The translations under genes and the position numbers were made by a program. Source: Salisediminibacterium halotolerans (GTDB taxonomy: Bacteria > Bacillota > Bacilli > Bacillales > Salisediminibacteriaceae). Taken from it: DNA of 64,000 nucleotides. Positions 8,272 to 16,806 of this stretch are shown piece after piece. How positions within the stretch are numbered: position 1 is the first letter of the stretch; the number at the start of each line of letters is the position of its first letter. The stretch lies in NCBI RefSeq assembly GCF_003814815.1, contig NZ_RKQQ01000002.1, positions 434,001 to 498,000 on the forward strand, given 5' to 3'. A model generated the notes under the pieces. That model was given only the letters and a program-made list of their open reading frames with translations. It did not search any database and was not told the origin of the DNA.

Positions 8272-9324
8272 GTGAGTCGTTCAGAACGTAAAATGGATCA
8301 TGTTAAAAACGCTTTGAGCACAGGCCAATCGCGTCAGTCCGGGCTGGATGATGTCACATTTGTTCATAACACGTTGCCGGGAACGGCTGTAGAAAATATT
8401 TCTTTACTTTCTGAAATCGGCGGACTGCATTTAAGTTCGCCGATTTTTATCAACGCGATGACAGGAGGCGGAGGACGCAATACGGAAACGATTAACCGCC
8501 AGCTAGCTCAGCTGGCGAATGTTTTTCATATTCCGATTGCTGTCGGTTCGCAAATGTCAGCGATAAAAGACTCTTCAGAAGCCCATACTTACAAAGTGGT
8601 CCGTCAATACCACCCGTGCGGACTGATATTTGCTAACGTCGGGAGCGAGGCATCTGTTGATGAAGCCCGTTATTGTGTCGATTTGCTGGAAGCGGACGCT
8701 TTGCAGATTCACCTTAATGTCATCCAAGAGCTGGTTATGCCGGAAGGCGACAGAGATTTTCGAGGAGCACTTGAACGAATAGAAGCAATCGTGTCGTCTG
8801 TCAACGTTCCGGTCATAGTTAAGGAAGTCGGATTCGGCATGAGCCGGGAAACGGTCAGCAAACTTTACTCCGCGGGTGTCGAAATAGTTGATATCGGCGG
8901 TTACGGAGGGACAAATTTTGCCAAGATTGAAAACGCCCGCCGCGATGATCCGATGACTTTTTTTAATGATTGGGGCATCCCGACAACGGTGTCTGTGATT
9001 GAAGCAGCGAGTGTCCCGGAGAAACGTGAAATCCTTGCAACAGGCGGCATCCAGACTGCCTTTGATGCAGCTAAAGTTATTGCGTTAGGCGCAAATGCAG
9101 CAGGCATGGCAGGCCGCGTCTTGTATTGGATGCAAAATGACGGTTTTGAACAAACAATCAGCCATTTGGAACGTGTTTTTGACGAACTGAAGATGATTAT
9201 GGCAGCAACAGGCGCAGGATCCATTAAAGAATTGCAGCAGTCCCCGCTTATCATTAGCGGTAATACGAAAGCGTGGCTGAATGAACGAGGGATAGATACC
9301 GAGAAGTTTGCTCGGCGCGGATGA
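8272..9324 (+). CDS. fni: Type 2 isopentenyl-diphosphate delta-isomerase (FMN-dependent)
   Basis: Interconverts isopentenyl and dimethylallyl diphosphate using FMN and NADPH. The GTG at 8272 follows CAGGTGG and gives 350 residues, the usual size. Family motifs include RKMDHVKNAL near residue 6, FINAMTGGGG near 60, VGSQMSAIKDSSE near 89, VKEVGFGMS near 184 and DIGGYGGTNFAKIE near 206. It supplies the prenyl units used by HepS/HepT and the UbiA-type prenyltransferase farther along the window. Confidence 0.94.
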   Translation: MSRSERKMDHVKNALSTGQSRQSGLDDVTFVHNTLPGTAVENISLLSEIGGLHLSSPIFINAMTGGGGRNTETINRQLAQLANVFHIPIAVGSQMSAIKDSSEAHTYKVVRQYHPCGLIFANVGSEASVDEARYCVDLLEADALQIHLNVIQELVMPEGDRDFRGALERIEAIVSSVNVPVIVKEVGFGMSRETVSKLYSAGVEIVDIGGYGGTNFAKIENARRDDPMTFFNDWGIPTTVSVIEAASVPEKREILATGGIQTAFDAAKVIALGANAAGMAGRVLYWMQNDGFEQTISHLERVFDELKMIMAATGAGSIKELQQSPLIISGNTKAWLNERGIDTEKFARRG

Positions 9325-9331
9325 TTTATTG

Positions 9332-9365
9332 AAGATTCCACATATTGCTTAGTGGAATCTTTTTG
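9332..9365 (+). terminator. Rho-independent terminator after fni
   Basis: Ten-pair perfect stem AAGATTCCAC / GTGGAATCTT with a 10-base loop, followed by TTTT, eight bases after the fni stop. Confidence 0.85.
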
Positions 9366-9377
9366 TATGATCGGATG

Positions 9378-9406
9378 TTTCTTTCTGGCTTAATAGCAAG
9401 TATAAT
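9378..9406 (+). promoter_or_regulatory. Candidate promoter for der
   Basis: A perfect TATAAT at 9401-9406 lies 40 bases upstream of der and after the fni terminator. The -35 match (TTTCTT, 17 bases upstream) is poor, so only the -10 is convincing. Confidence 0.35.
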
Positions 9407-9445
9407 AAACATGCATGAAAATCGTTTGAAAGTGAGGAACATACG

Positions 9446-10762
9446 TTGGTTAAACCAGTTTTTGCAATCGTAGGACGCCCGAATGTCGGGAAATCGACGA
9501 TATTTAACAGAATCGTCGGAGAACGTGTATCAATAGTTGAAGATAAACCCGGGATAACAAGGGATCGGATATATCATTCTGCTGAATGGCTCAATCAAGA
9601 CTTTTTTGTCATTGATACAGGCGGAATTGATATGGGGGATGAACCGTTAATTGAAAAGATGCGTCATCAAGCAGAATTAGCGATCGATGAAGCAGATGTG
9701 ATTTGCTTTGTTGTGAACGGACGCGAAGGTATCACAGCGGCAGATGAAGAAATCGCGCAGCTTTTGCACCGCTCAAAAAAACCGGTCATTTTAGCCGTTA
9801 ACAAAATGGACGATCCGTCGCTTCATGAAAAGCTGTACGAATTTTACAGCTTGGGCTTGGGCGAGCCTCATCCGGTATCCGGTTCACACGGCCGCGGATT
9901 CGGCGATATGCTTGATGCGGCAAAAGAATACTTTCCGGCTGATAAGCCGCCGGAATACGATGATGAAACGATTCGCTTAAGCTTAATCGGCCGCCCGAAT
10001 GTCGGGAAATCATCGCTAGTGAATGCGATCTTAGGAGAAGAACGGGTTATCGTCAGTGATATACCCGGCACAACACGCGATGCGGTTGATACAGCATTTA
10101 AAAAAGACGAGCAGGATTACGTTGTCATTGATACAGCAGGTATGAGAAAGCGCGGAAAAGTGTATGAGTCGACCGAGAAATACAGTGTATTGCGGGCTTT
10201 AAAAGCCATTGAACGTTCGAACGTCGTGCTTGTACTGATTGACGGGGAAGAAGGCATTATTGAACAAGATAAAAAAATTGCCGGTTATGCCCATGAAGCA
10301 GGGCGGGCTGTTGTGATTGTCGTGAACAAATGGGATGCAGTCGAAAAAGATGACAAAACGATGCGTGAATTTGAAAACAAGATTCGCGATGAGTTTGCTT
10401 ACCTTGACTATGCTCCGATTGTCTTTTTATCAGCCAAAACGAAAAAACGCGTTCAGCATTTATTGCCGGTCGTTAATCAAGTCAGTGAATCGCATAACTT
10501 GCGGGTGCCGACAAATGTTCTTAACGACGTGATCGTTGACGCGGTAACGATGAACCCTACACCGACGAGTGCAGGCGGGAGAAGGCTCCGGATTAATTAC
10601 ACAACGCAAGTGTCAGTCGCGCCGCCGACGTTTATTTTGTTTGTCAACGATCCGGATTTACTGCACTTTTCATATCGCAGATATTTGGAAAACCGTATTC
10701 GCGATGCGTTTGGATTTGCCGGAACACCAATTCATATTTTAGCAAGAAAAAAACGAGACTGA
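9446..10762 (+). CDS. der: Ribosome biogenesis GTPase Der (EngA)
   Basis: Tandem GTPase needed for 50S ribosome assembly. The TTG at 9446 follows GTGAGGAA and gives 438 residues. Both G domains are complete: GRPNVGKST near residue 10 with DTGG and NKMD, then GRPNVGKSS near 182 with DTAGM and NKWD. A C-terminal KH-like domain follows. It sits between fni and plsY-gpsA as in other Bacilli. Confidence 0.96.
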   Translation: MVKPVFAIVGRPNVGKSTIFNRIVGERVSIVEDKPGITRDRIYHSAEWLNQDFFVIDTGGIDMGDEPLIEKMRHQAELAIDEADVICFVVNGREGITAADEEIAQLLHRSKKPVILAVNKMDDPSLHEKLYEFYSLGLGEPHPVSGSHGRGFGDMLDAAKEYFPADKPPEYDDETIRLSLIGRPNVGKSSLVNAILGEERVIVSDIPGTTRDAVDTAFKKDEQDYVVIDTAGMRKRGKVYESTEKYSVLRALKAIERSNVVLVLIDGEEGIIEQDKKIAGYAHEAGRAVVIVVNKWDAVEKDDKTMREFENKIRDEFAYLDYAPIVFLSAKTKKRVQHLLPVVNQVSESHNLRVPTNVLNDVIVDAVTMNPTPTSAGGRRLRINYTTQVSVAPPTFILFVNDPDLLHFSYRRYLENRIRDAFGFAGTPIHILARKKRD

Positions 10763-10788
10763 TTGTTCGTTAAGAAGGGAGGGGTGAG

Positions 10789-11424
10789 ATGGATTGGCTC
10801 CAATTGGTCGGAGCAATCATAATTTCATATTTGATTGGTTCGATCAGTTTCAGTTATTTGATTGGAAAATTGCTTCGAAAATTAGACATTCGTGAACACG
10901 GCAGCGGGAATGCCGGAGCGACAAATACGCTCCGCGTAATGGGATGGACACCTGCCATTATTGTATTATTATTAGATTGCGCTAAAGGTATTGCTGCTGT
11001 TGTGATCGGGTATCAATTGACCGGAATTCCGGTCGAAGCCGGCATTGCTGCTGGAATTTGCGGCCTTGCGGCGATCTTAGGTCATAACTGGCCGATTTAT
11101 TTTAACTTCCGCGGCGGCAAGGGAGTAGCTACGACGATCGGTGTCTTAGCAACACTCGTTTTTGCAGCTGCATTGACTGCGGGTGTGGTTGCAATTATTA
11201 CGATTGCTTTTACTCGTTATGTGTCGCTTGGATCATTGCTGTTTATTTCCGGGACAACTTTACTCACGGCTGTGTTTACACCTTGGCTGCAATATCCGGG
11301 TTACTATACTGCATTTCTCGTCATCATTACTGCACTTTCTTTTTGGAAGCACCGGGATAATATTTCAAGGCTTAAATCGGGCACGGAAAGTAAAATTGGC
11401 GGAAAATCAGATGCGAAAACTTAA
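10789..11424 (+). CDS. plsY: Acyl-phosphate:glycerol-3-phosphate acyltransferase
   Basis: Integral membrane enzyme that moves an acyl group from acyl phosphate to glycerol-3-phosphate, the first acylation step. The 211-residue protein has at least five hydrophobic segments and the three conserved loops: GSISFSYLIG then GSGNAGATNTLR near residue 37, and NFRGGKGVATT near 105. ATG at 10789 follows GGAGGGGTGAG. It lies directly before gpsA, which makes its substrate. Confidence 0.94.
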   Translation: MDWLQLVGAIIISYLIGSISFSYLIGKLLRKLDIREHGSGNAGATNTLRVMGWTPAIIVLLLDCAKGIAAVVIGYQLTGIPVEAGIAAGICGLAAILGHNWPIYFNFRGGKGVATTIGVLATLVFAAALTAGVVAIITIAFTRYVSLGSLLFISGTTLLTAVFTPWLQYPGYYTAFLVIITALSFWKHRDNISRLKSGTESKIGGKSDAKT

Positions 11425-11439
11425 CAAGGAGGCGGTACG

Positions 11440-12492
11440 ATGACAAGAAAAGTTGCGGTTCTAGGTTCGGGCAGCTGGGGCACGGCATTATCGATTGTCC
11501 TGGCAGACAACGGGCACAGTGTTCATTTATGGGGACGATCCGAAGAGCAAGTCACCTCAATTAATGAAAAGCGCAAAAATTCACGTTATATTAAAGATGT
11601 TGAACTTCCCGACGGCATTCAGGCGTCAACAGATATCCGGACGATTCTCGCTGATGCCGATTACGTCGTCATTGTCGTGCCGACAAAAGCGGTACGCGAT
11701 GTTATCCAGTCTGCGCTCCCGCATTTAAATAGCGGAGCTCTCATTGTTCATGCCAGTAAAGGAATTGAACCGGAAACGCATCTTCGTATCTCGGAAATGA
11801 TTCATGAAGAACTGCCGGAAGGTCACAATCATCCGATTGCAGCTTTATCAGGTCCTTCTCATGCTGAAGAAGTTTGTTATCGGCAGCCGACGACAGTGAC
11901 TTGTTCCTCAGAGGATGAGGAGGCTGCTAAATCGGTGCAGGACTTATTTATGAATCAATCGTTTCGCGTCTATACAAATATAGATATTATCGGTGTGGAA
12001 ATGGGCGGAGCGCTGAAAAATATCATCGCAATCGGCGCAGGAATGACGAACGGTCTCGGATTCGGAGATAATGCACGGGCTGCACTGATGACGCGGGGAC
12101 TCGCAGAAATAGCGCGTCTCGGTATGAAGCTTGGCGCTAATCCAATGACATTTGCCGGGTTAAGCGGCCTTGGTGATTTGATTGTTACCTGCACAAGTGA
12201 ACACAGCCGTAATTGGCGGGCCGGAAAACGTCTCGGTGAAGGGATAAGCGCAAAGCAAGTTGAAGATGAAATGGGCATGGTTGTTGAAGGCATTCGGACA
12301 ACGAAAGCTGCTCATCAGTTGGCGGAAAAAGTTAATGTGGACATGCCGATCACTTCTGAACTGTTTCATGTTTTATTTGATGACAAACCGCCGAAAGAAG
12401 CTGTTGCCGAGCTGATGGGCCGGGTGAAAAAACACGAAGTTGAAGATTTAAAGCTTAACGATAAAGATCCGCTCAATTATTTCGAACCGTAA
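11440..12492 (+). CDS. gpsA: Glycerol-3-phosphate dehydrogenase [NAD(P)+]
   Basis: Reduces dihydroxyacetone phosphate to glycerol-3-phosphate for phospholipid synthesis. The 350-residue protein starts with the dinucleotide site LGSGSWGTAL at residues 8-17. SGPSHAEEV near 142, the catalytic GGALKNIIAIGAG near 189 and GLSGLGDLIVTC near 235 are all present. The gene is 15 bases after plsY with an AAGGAGG ribosome site, so the two are probably cotranscribed. Confidence 0.96.
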   Translation: MTRKVAVLGSGSWGTALSIVLADNGHSVHLWGRSEEQVTSINEKRKNSRYIKDVELPDGIQASTDIRTILADADYVVIVVPTKAVRDVIQSALPHLNSGALIVHASKGIEPETHLRISEMIHEELPEGHNHPIAALSGPSHAEEVCYRQPTTVTCSSEDEEAAKSVQDLFMNQSFRVYTNIDIIGVEMGGALKNIIAIGAGMTNGLGFGDNARAALMTRGLAEIARLGMKLGANPMTFAGLSGLGDLIVTCTSEHSRNWRAGKRLGEGISAKQVEDEMGMVVEGIRTTKAAHQLAEKVNVDMPITSELFHVLFDDKPPKEAVAELMGRVKKHEVEDLKLNDKDPLNYFEP

Positions 12493-12532
12493 AAAATCCG
12501 CTCGTTTTCCGCAGCTTGTTTAGCTGAAACGA

Positions 12533-12563
12533 ACTGAAGACACAACTGTCTTCAGTTTTTTTT
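12533..12563 (+). terminator. Rho-independent terminator after gpsA
   Basis: Perfect ten-pair stem ACTGAAGACA / TGTCTTCAGT with a CAAC loop and a run of seven or more T residues. Confidence 0.9.
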
Positions 12564-12679
12564 ATGTTCAATGTTTATACATACAAGGAAGTCGTATGCT
12601 ATTATAATAATGCACCATTCAACATTTGCTTTGTATAAATAGTGTAAAGCAGTGAGCAATGACTGAAGGAGTGACCAAT

Positions 12680-12883
12680 ATGTTTGAAGATCCGATGATG
12701 AAAATGTGGGTCTCGTTTATTGCCATGGGATTGATGTTTTTGTCGGTGATACTGACGATATTTTCTAAAGAGAAACTGCGCGGTCTTTTTCGTTACTTTT
12801 TTCTGTCGGTCAGTTTTATTATGATTATGGCATCCGGATTAATTATTTTTCTCGTCGTATTTACCGGCCCTGTTCCTGAATAA
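12680..12883 (+). CDS. yphE: DUF2768 small membrane protein (YphE homologue)
   Basis: A 67-residue protein with two hydrophobic segments (about residues 9-25 and 39-62), the same length and position as B. subtilis YphE between gpsA and yphF. ATG at 12680 follows GAAGGAGTGA; an upstream ATG at 12659 would place the ribosome site inside the coding region. Function is unknown. The stop codon overlaps an ATG of the next frame, but that gene probably starts 21 bases farther on. Confidence 0.8.
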   Translation: MFEDPMMKMWVSFIAMGLMFLSVILTIFSKEKLRGLFRYFFLSVSFIMIMASGLIIFLVVFTGPVPE

Positions 12884-12903
12884 TGAAGAAGGAGAGATAC
12901 AGG

Positions 12904-13623
12904 ATGAAATTGCCCGGAATTTTAACAGCGGCTCTCGCAGGATTAATATTAATGAGCGGCTGTTTAGCTGAAGGGGGAAGCAACGGAAGTGAAGCCGTTC
13001 CTTCTGAAGATGAATTGAACAGAGTCGAATCAGCCGTAGAGCAGTACCGTGAGGAAACAGAAGTACTGCCTATTCAAACAAGAGATGCGGAGACTCCGGA
13101 GTTCAGGCGGTATCCTATAGATTTTCAGCGTCTGACGGCAGGTTATTTGTCAGAAATCCCGGGAAACAGTTTTGAACGAGGCGGAATTTTTCAATATGTT
13201 ATTGTCGATCCGGAAGAGAGTGCAGAAGTGCGCTTAATTGACTTGCGTGCTGCGAATATTATTCAAGAATTGGAGCGGAAAATTCATCAATACAGATCCG
13301 AATATAGTTACGCTCCGGTCAAGGAAGTCGTTGACGGTGAAATTGTCGAACTGGATTATGAAGCGTTAAATTACGACGAACCTCCTACTGTTCCGAGTCC
13401 GTTTGAACCGAACCATCGTTTACCTGTTTACATGAAGACAAGCGGTGAATTGATTGTCGATTATTCGCTGGATATTCAATCGTACAAAGATGAATATGAC
13501 ACTTCTGAATATTCTGCGGGCGATGATTACAGACAGCTATTGGTCGAGAATGCGATGTTTGTTCCGGATTACTCTGTCGAGCAAACCGTTATCGATGGAG
13601 AAGTGAAATTCGCAGCACCATAA
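12904..13623 (+). CDS. yphF: Putative lipoprotein, YphF family
   Basis: A 239-residue exported protein. ATG at 12904 follows GAAGGAGA and gives a classic lipoprotein signal: MKLPG, a hydrophobic run, then the lipobox LMSGC with cysteine near residue 20. The mature protein is acidic (for example EESAEVRLIDLR near 105) without recognisable catalytic motifs. Position and size match YphF. In B. subtilis spoIVA follows; here it is absent and the next gene is hbs. Confidence 0.8.
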   Translation: MKLPGILTAALAGLILMSGCLAEGGSNGSEAVPSEDELNRVESAVEQYREETEVLPIQTRDAETPEFRRYPIDFQRLTAGYLSEIPGNSFERGGIFQYVIVDPEESAEVRLIDLRAANIIQELERKIHQYRSEYSYAPVKEVVDGEIVELDYEALNYDEPPTVPSPFEPNHRLPVYMKTSGELIVDYSLDIQSYKDEYDTSEYSAGDDYRQLLVENAMFVPDYSVEQTVIDGEVKFAAP

Positions 13624-13740
13624 AAGGAATATAATTCTATCAAAGAGGGTGAAGCCCGTCATGAAAGGGTTTAAAAAATACCTTATTTTGTCAATTTCGG
13701 AAGAAAAGCGATAAAAATCCCATGAATTACGGAAATATTA

Positions 13741-13769
13741 TTGAATTCTTGCGCTGTATCGTTTAACAT
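13741..13769 (+). promoter_or_regulatory. Candidate sigma-A promoter for hbs
   Basis: TTGAAT at 13741-13746, a 17-base spacer and TAACAT at 13764-13769. The predicted start is near 13776, inside the hairpin at 13773-13806. Confidence 0.45.
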
Positions 13770-13772
13770 AAG

Positions 13773-13806
13773 CCTTGTTATCCCCTTCTTACGGGGATTA
13801 ACAAGG
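13773..13806 (+). promoter_or_regulatory. Long hairpin in the hbs 5' region
   Basis: CCTTGTTATCCCC pairs with GGGGATTAACAAGG through thirteen pairs with one bulged T and a 7-base loop. It is followed by mixed sequence, not by T residues, so it is not a standard terminator. It may stabilise the abundant hbs mRNA or be a remnant terminator of a lost upstream gene. Confidence 0.5.
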
Positions 13807-13860
13807 TTGAAGCAGTAAATACGATTCTTCATCCATATATCCTGAGAGGAGGTGAATGGA

Positions 13861-14133
13861 ATGAACAAAACAGAACTGATCAACGCAGTAGCTGAACAAA
13901 CAGATCTTTCTAAAAAAGATGCGACAAGTGCTGTTGATGCTGTGTTCGATGTCATCACAGGATCTCTTCAAAAAGGCGAAAAGGTTCAACTGATCGGCTT
14001 TGGCAACTTCGAAGTACGTGAACGTGCGGCGCGTAAAGGCCGTAACCCACAAACCGGAGATGAAATTGAAATCCCGGCAAGCAATGTACCTGCGTTCAAA
14101 CCAGGTAAAGCCCTTAAGGATGCTGTAAAATAA
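13861..14133 (+). CDS. hbs: DNA-binding protein HU (HBsu)
   Basis: Histone-like nucleoid protein of 90 residues, starting [16 protein letters not shown] at 13861 follows AGGAGGTG at the ideal distance; the in-frame GTG at 13852 lies inside the ribosome site. The signature [18 protein letters not shown] near residues 46-63 and the beta-arm with NVPAFKPGK are intact. A strong terminator follows, so it is a single-gene unit. Confidence 0.97.
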   Translation: MNKTELINAVAEQTDLSKKDATSAVDAVFDVITGSLQKGEKVQLIGFGNFEVRERAARKGRNPQTGDEIEIPASNVPAFKPGKALKDAVK

Positions 14134-14167
14134 GGTACATATAGGGTTTTATATGTGTCTGAAAGAC

Positions 14168-14205
14168 AACCCGGCGGATGTTATTCATCCGCCGGGTTTC
14201 TTTTT
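14168..14205 (+). terminator. Rho-independent terminator after hbs
   Basis: Perfect 13-pair stem AACCCGGCGGATG / CATCCGCCGGGTT with a TTATT loop and TCTTTTT tail. Confidence 0.95.
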
Positions 14206-14217
14206 AGAGTTATTGTT

Positions 14218-14246
14218 TTGTGATTAATATACGGCTGTGCTACGAT
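14218..14246 (+). promoter_or_regulatory. Sigma-A promoter for folE-mtrB
   Basis: TTGTGA at 14218-14223, a 17-base spacer and TACGAT at 14241-14246, with an extended -10 TG two bases before it. It lies between the hbs terminator and folE. Confidence 0.65.
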
Positions 14247-14294
14247 ATGAGAGTAATAGGAAATGACTACTTGAAATCGCAGGAGGTCAAACCA

Positions 14295-14861
14295 ATGGAA
14301 CAGATCGATCAAGATAAAATTCAAGAAGCCGTAAAAATGATTTTAGAAGCGATTGGCGACGATCCGGAAAGAGAAGGGATCCAAGATACACCGAAAAGAG
14401 TTGCGAAGATGTATTCAGAAGTGTTCGCCGGGATGTTTCAAGATCCGAAAGAACACTTAAAAACTGTTTTTGGCGAGGATCATGAAGAGCTTGTTCTCGT
14501 GAAAGATATTCCGTTTTATTCGATGTGTGAACATCACCTCGTGCCGTTTTTCGGCAAAGCGCATATAGGTTATTTGCCTCAAGGAGGGAAAGTGACCGGC
14601 TTAAGCAAAATTGCCCGCGCCTTGGAATCCGTAGCCAGCAGGCCGCAATTGCAGGAGCGGATCACTTCAACTGTAGCAGATTCGATGGTCGAGACCCTCA
14701 ATCCTCGCGGTGTCATCGTTGTTGTGGAGGCTGAGCATATGTGCATGACGATGCGCGGGGTGAATAAACCCGGTTCAAAAACAGTGACATCAGCTGTCCG
14801 GGGTGCATTTGAGAACAGCGAGGCTGCAAGGTCGGAAGTTCTCTCATTAATTAAGGAGTAG
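14295..14861 (+). CDS. folE: GTP cyclohydrolase I
   Basis: Converts GTP to dihydroneopterin triphosphate, the first step of folate synthesis (mtrA in B. subtilis). ATG at 14295 follows GCAGGAGGTC and gives 188 residues. The zinc-binding CEHHLVPF near residue 77 and later cysteine in EHMCMTMRG near 147 are present, with GLSKIAR near 102. It is followed 15 bases later by mtrB, the same two-gene operon as in B. subtilis. Confidence 0.96.
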   Translation: MEQIDQDKIQEAVKMILEAIGDDPEREGIQDTPKRVAKMYSEVFAGMFQDPKEHLKTVFGEDHEELVLVKDIPFYSMCEHHLVPFFGKAHIGYLPQGGKVTGLSKIARALESVASRPQLQERITSTVADSMVETLNPRGVIVVVEAEHMCMTMRGVNKPGSKTVTSAVRGAFENSEAARSEVLSLIKE

Positions 14862-14876
14862 TTTGGAGGGATTAAA

Positions 14877-15095
14877 TTGGCTGATACAGGAGAATATATT
14901 GTAATCAAAGCAGATGAAGACGGAGTAAATGTCATTGGATTAACGCGCGGAACCGATACGCGGTTTCATCATTCTGAAAAACTAGATAAAAATGAGATGA
15001 TGATCGCACAGTTTACTGAACATACCTCGGCAATAAAAATTCGCGGCAAGGCCACGCTGCAAACGTCACACGGGGAAATGAAAACTGAGGATTAA
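14877..15095 (+). CDS. mtrB: trp RNA-binding attenuation protein TRAP
   Basis: Tryptophan-activated RNA-binding protein that forms an 11-subunit ring and wraps RNA with (G/U)AG triplets. The TTG at 14877 follows GGAGGG and gives 72 residues. The segment [19 protein letters not shown] near residues 42-60 holds the tryptophan pocket and the Lys/Arg of the RNA-binding KKR set, with the first lysine in KLDK. The matching target is in this window, in the trp leader at 24761-24864. Confidence 0.95.
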   Translation: MADTGEYIVIKADEDGVNVIGLTRGTDTRFHHSEKLDKNEMMIAQFTEHTSAIKIRGKATLQTSHGEMKTED

Positions 15096-15123
15096 AGCAG
15101 GTGATCGTCGCCTGCTTTTTTTT
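15094..15123 (+). terminator. Rho-independent terminator after mtrB
   Basis: Stem AAAGCAGG / CCTGCTTT with a 9-base loop, followed by five more T residues; it begins at the mtrB stop codon. Confidence 0.88.
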
Positions 15124-15254
15124 GCGCAAGATTTCCTGTTGGTAAGGATTTTCTCGTGGCAATGATTATAACCGGAAACATTTTTGTGATATACTTGACG
15201 CATACTTTCGAGGTATAACAGAAGGCAATGACTATTTGCGCTGGGGGATTAAGA

Positions 15255-16070
15255 ATGACCGTAAATCATCATGAGAACAGCTTCGTTCATAACGTGGTTC
15301 ACAGCTTTGGGGAGAGTGTCAGCCATAGATATTTAGAATATTATATCGGAAAGCCTCCTGTTAATGAAGATCATATTCTTGTTTTATTCAGGATGTTAAA
15401 ACATACAGGCAAAAGTGATCAAGAGATTCATCAGCTGATTTTGACAACACTGCTCGTTCAATCGGCACTTGATACGCATGAGAAGGTTATTAAGCACGGT
15501 CTCGGCACACCGGATATAAAAACAGAACAGCAGCTTACGGTGCTCGGCGGCGATTTTTACAGCAGCTTATATTACTATATACTTTCGCGTTCCGGTGATG
15601 CATCTGTGATCCGAGCCCTTGCAAAAGGCATTCAAGACATTAACGAAGCGAAAATGTCTATCTATCACCCTTCGGCTAAACAGCCGGCGCCTGGATTAAC
15701 AGAGTTGGCCACGCTCTATTCCGCCCTGGCCGTTCGACTGGCGGAAGTGTTTGAGCTGAATGCATGGGTTGAACCTTTGCGAAGCTATTTCCTTATTCAA
15801 GGACTGCAGGCTGATTATAACCAGCTCGAATACAGCGGCACTTTCGGTTTGGCTGCGCTCAATTATAAAAATAAAGTTCCGCACTCCGTGCACAACGGCT
15901 CGCGAACGATTGCTCATGCCATCAGCGAGGCGGTTGCAGAAGAATACTGTCATTTTGAAATGATTACAGCGCAAAACGGCATCGAAGAAGGGACATTCCC
16001 GCCGCTGTTTTATCCGGGAACTTCAATGAGTGATGTGTATAAAAAAACGTGTGCAGCAGAGGAAGGATAA
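15255..16070 (+). CDS. hepS: Heptaprenyl diphosphate synthase component I
   Basis: Regulatory small subunit that pairs with HepT to make the C35 side chain of menaquinone-7. The 271-residue form starts at ATG 15255 after TGGGGGA; an upstream in-frame ATG at 15228 also has a weak site. Sequence is alpha-helical and lacks Asp-rich prenyl diphosphate motifs, as expected for component I. Matches include VQSALDTHEKV near residue 74 and LTVLGGDFYSSLYYY near 96. It begins the hepS-menG cluster. Confidence 0.88.
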   Translation: MTVNHHENSFVHNVVHSFGESVSHRYLEYYIGKPPVNEDHILVLFRMLKHTGKSDQEIHQLILTTLLVQSALDTHEKVIKHGLGTPDIKTEQQLTVLGGDFYSSLYYYILSRSGDASVIRALAKGIQDINEAKMSIYHPSAKQPAPGLTELATLYSALAVRLAEVFELNAWVEPLRSYFLIQGLQADYNQLEYSGTFGLAALNYKNKVPHSVHNGSRTIAHAISEAVAEEYCHFEMITAQNGIEEGTFPPLFYPGTSMSDVYKKTCAAEEG

Positions 16071-16073
16071 CCA

Positions 16074-16784
16074 ATGACAACAAGCAAGGAAAAACGGGTC
16101 CATGATGTCTTTCAATCAATCTCTTCACAGTACGATAAAATGAACGGAATTATCAGCTTCAGACGTCATATCGCATGGCGCAAAGATACAATGAAAAAGA
16201 TGGCTGTTCCGCCGGGTTCTTCAGCGCTGGATGTATGTTGCGGCACGGCAGATTGGACTGCGCATTTAGCGGAAGCTGCCGGGAAAAACGGTACGGTTAC
16301 AGGGATTGATTTTAGTGAGAATATGTTGGCCGTCGGAAAAGAAAAGCTTGCCGATAAAAATATGGCGAATGTCTCTTTAATTCAAGGAAATGCGATGAGC
16401 CTTCCTTTTGCTGACGATCAATTTGATTATGTAACGATCGGATTCGGGCTTCGGAATGTGCCGGATTATTTACAAGTATTAAAGGAAATGTATCGTGTTG
16501 CAAAACCCGGCGGGATGGTTGTCTGTTTAGAAACGTCGCAGCCGACTGCACCGGTTTTTAAACAGTTTTATTGGTTTTACTTTCAAAAAGTGATGCCGAT
16601 GTTCGGTAAATTTTTTGCGCAGAGTTACGAAGAATATTCTTGGCTTCAGGAGTCAAGCCAATCTTTTCCGGGAAAAAGCGAGCTGAAACGCTTGTTCCAT
16701 GAAGCTGGTTTCTCGAAAGTCGATGTTCAATCTTACGCCGGCGGCGCAGCAGCCTCGCATTTTGCCAAAAAAGATCAATCATAA
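16074..16784 (+). CDS. menG: Demethylmenaquinone methyltransferase
   Basis: SAM-dependent methyltransferase for the last step of menaquinone synthesis, 236 residues. The SAM-binding motif [11 protein letters not shown] is near residue 50, GIDFSENML near 77, and the UbiE/MenG signature [14 protein letters not shown] near 120 with [11 protein letters not shown] near 149 is complete. It starts four bases after hepS. This step is shared by the classical and futalosine routes, so it fits the genes that follow. Confidence 0.95.
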   Translation: MTTSKEKRVHDVFQSISSQYDKMNGIISFRRHIAWRKDTMKKMAVPPGSSALDVCCGTADWTAHLAEAAGKNGTVTGIDFSENMLAVGKEKLADKNMANVSLIQGNAMSLPFADDQFDYVTIGFGLRNVPDYLQVLKEMYRVAKPGGMVVCLETSQPTAPVFKQFYWFYFQKVMPMFGKFFAQSYEEYSWLQESSQSFPGKSELKRLFHEAGFSKVDVQSYAGGAAASHFAKKDQS

Positions 16785-16806
16785 ATGGTTAAGGGGTAAA
16801 TTCCAG

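Noticed and set aside
11970-12293. Minus-strand frame of 107 residues opposite gpsA
   Set aside because: Shadow frame; the plus-strand gene keeps all GpsA motifs through this region.
13773-13806. Hairpin before hbs as a terminator of yphF
   Set aside because: No T run follows, and a candidate hbs promoter places it in the hbs leader; it is listed as a regulatory hairpin instead.
16699-16806. 36-codon N-terminal extension of the UbiA-type prenyltransferase
   Set aside because: It overlaps menG in another frame and is basic, non-hydrophobic sequence; ATG 16807 has its own ribosome site and starts the usual membrane protein.
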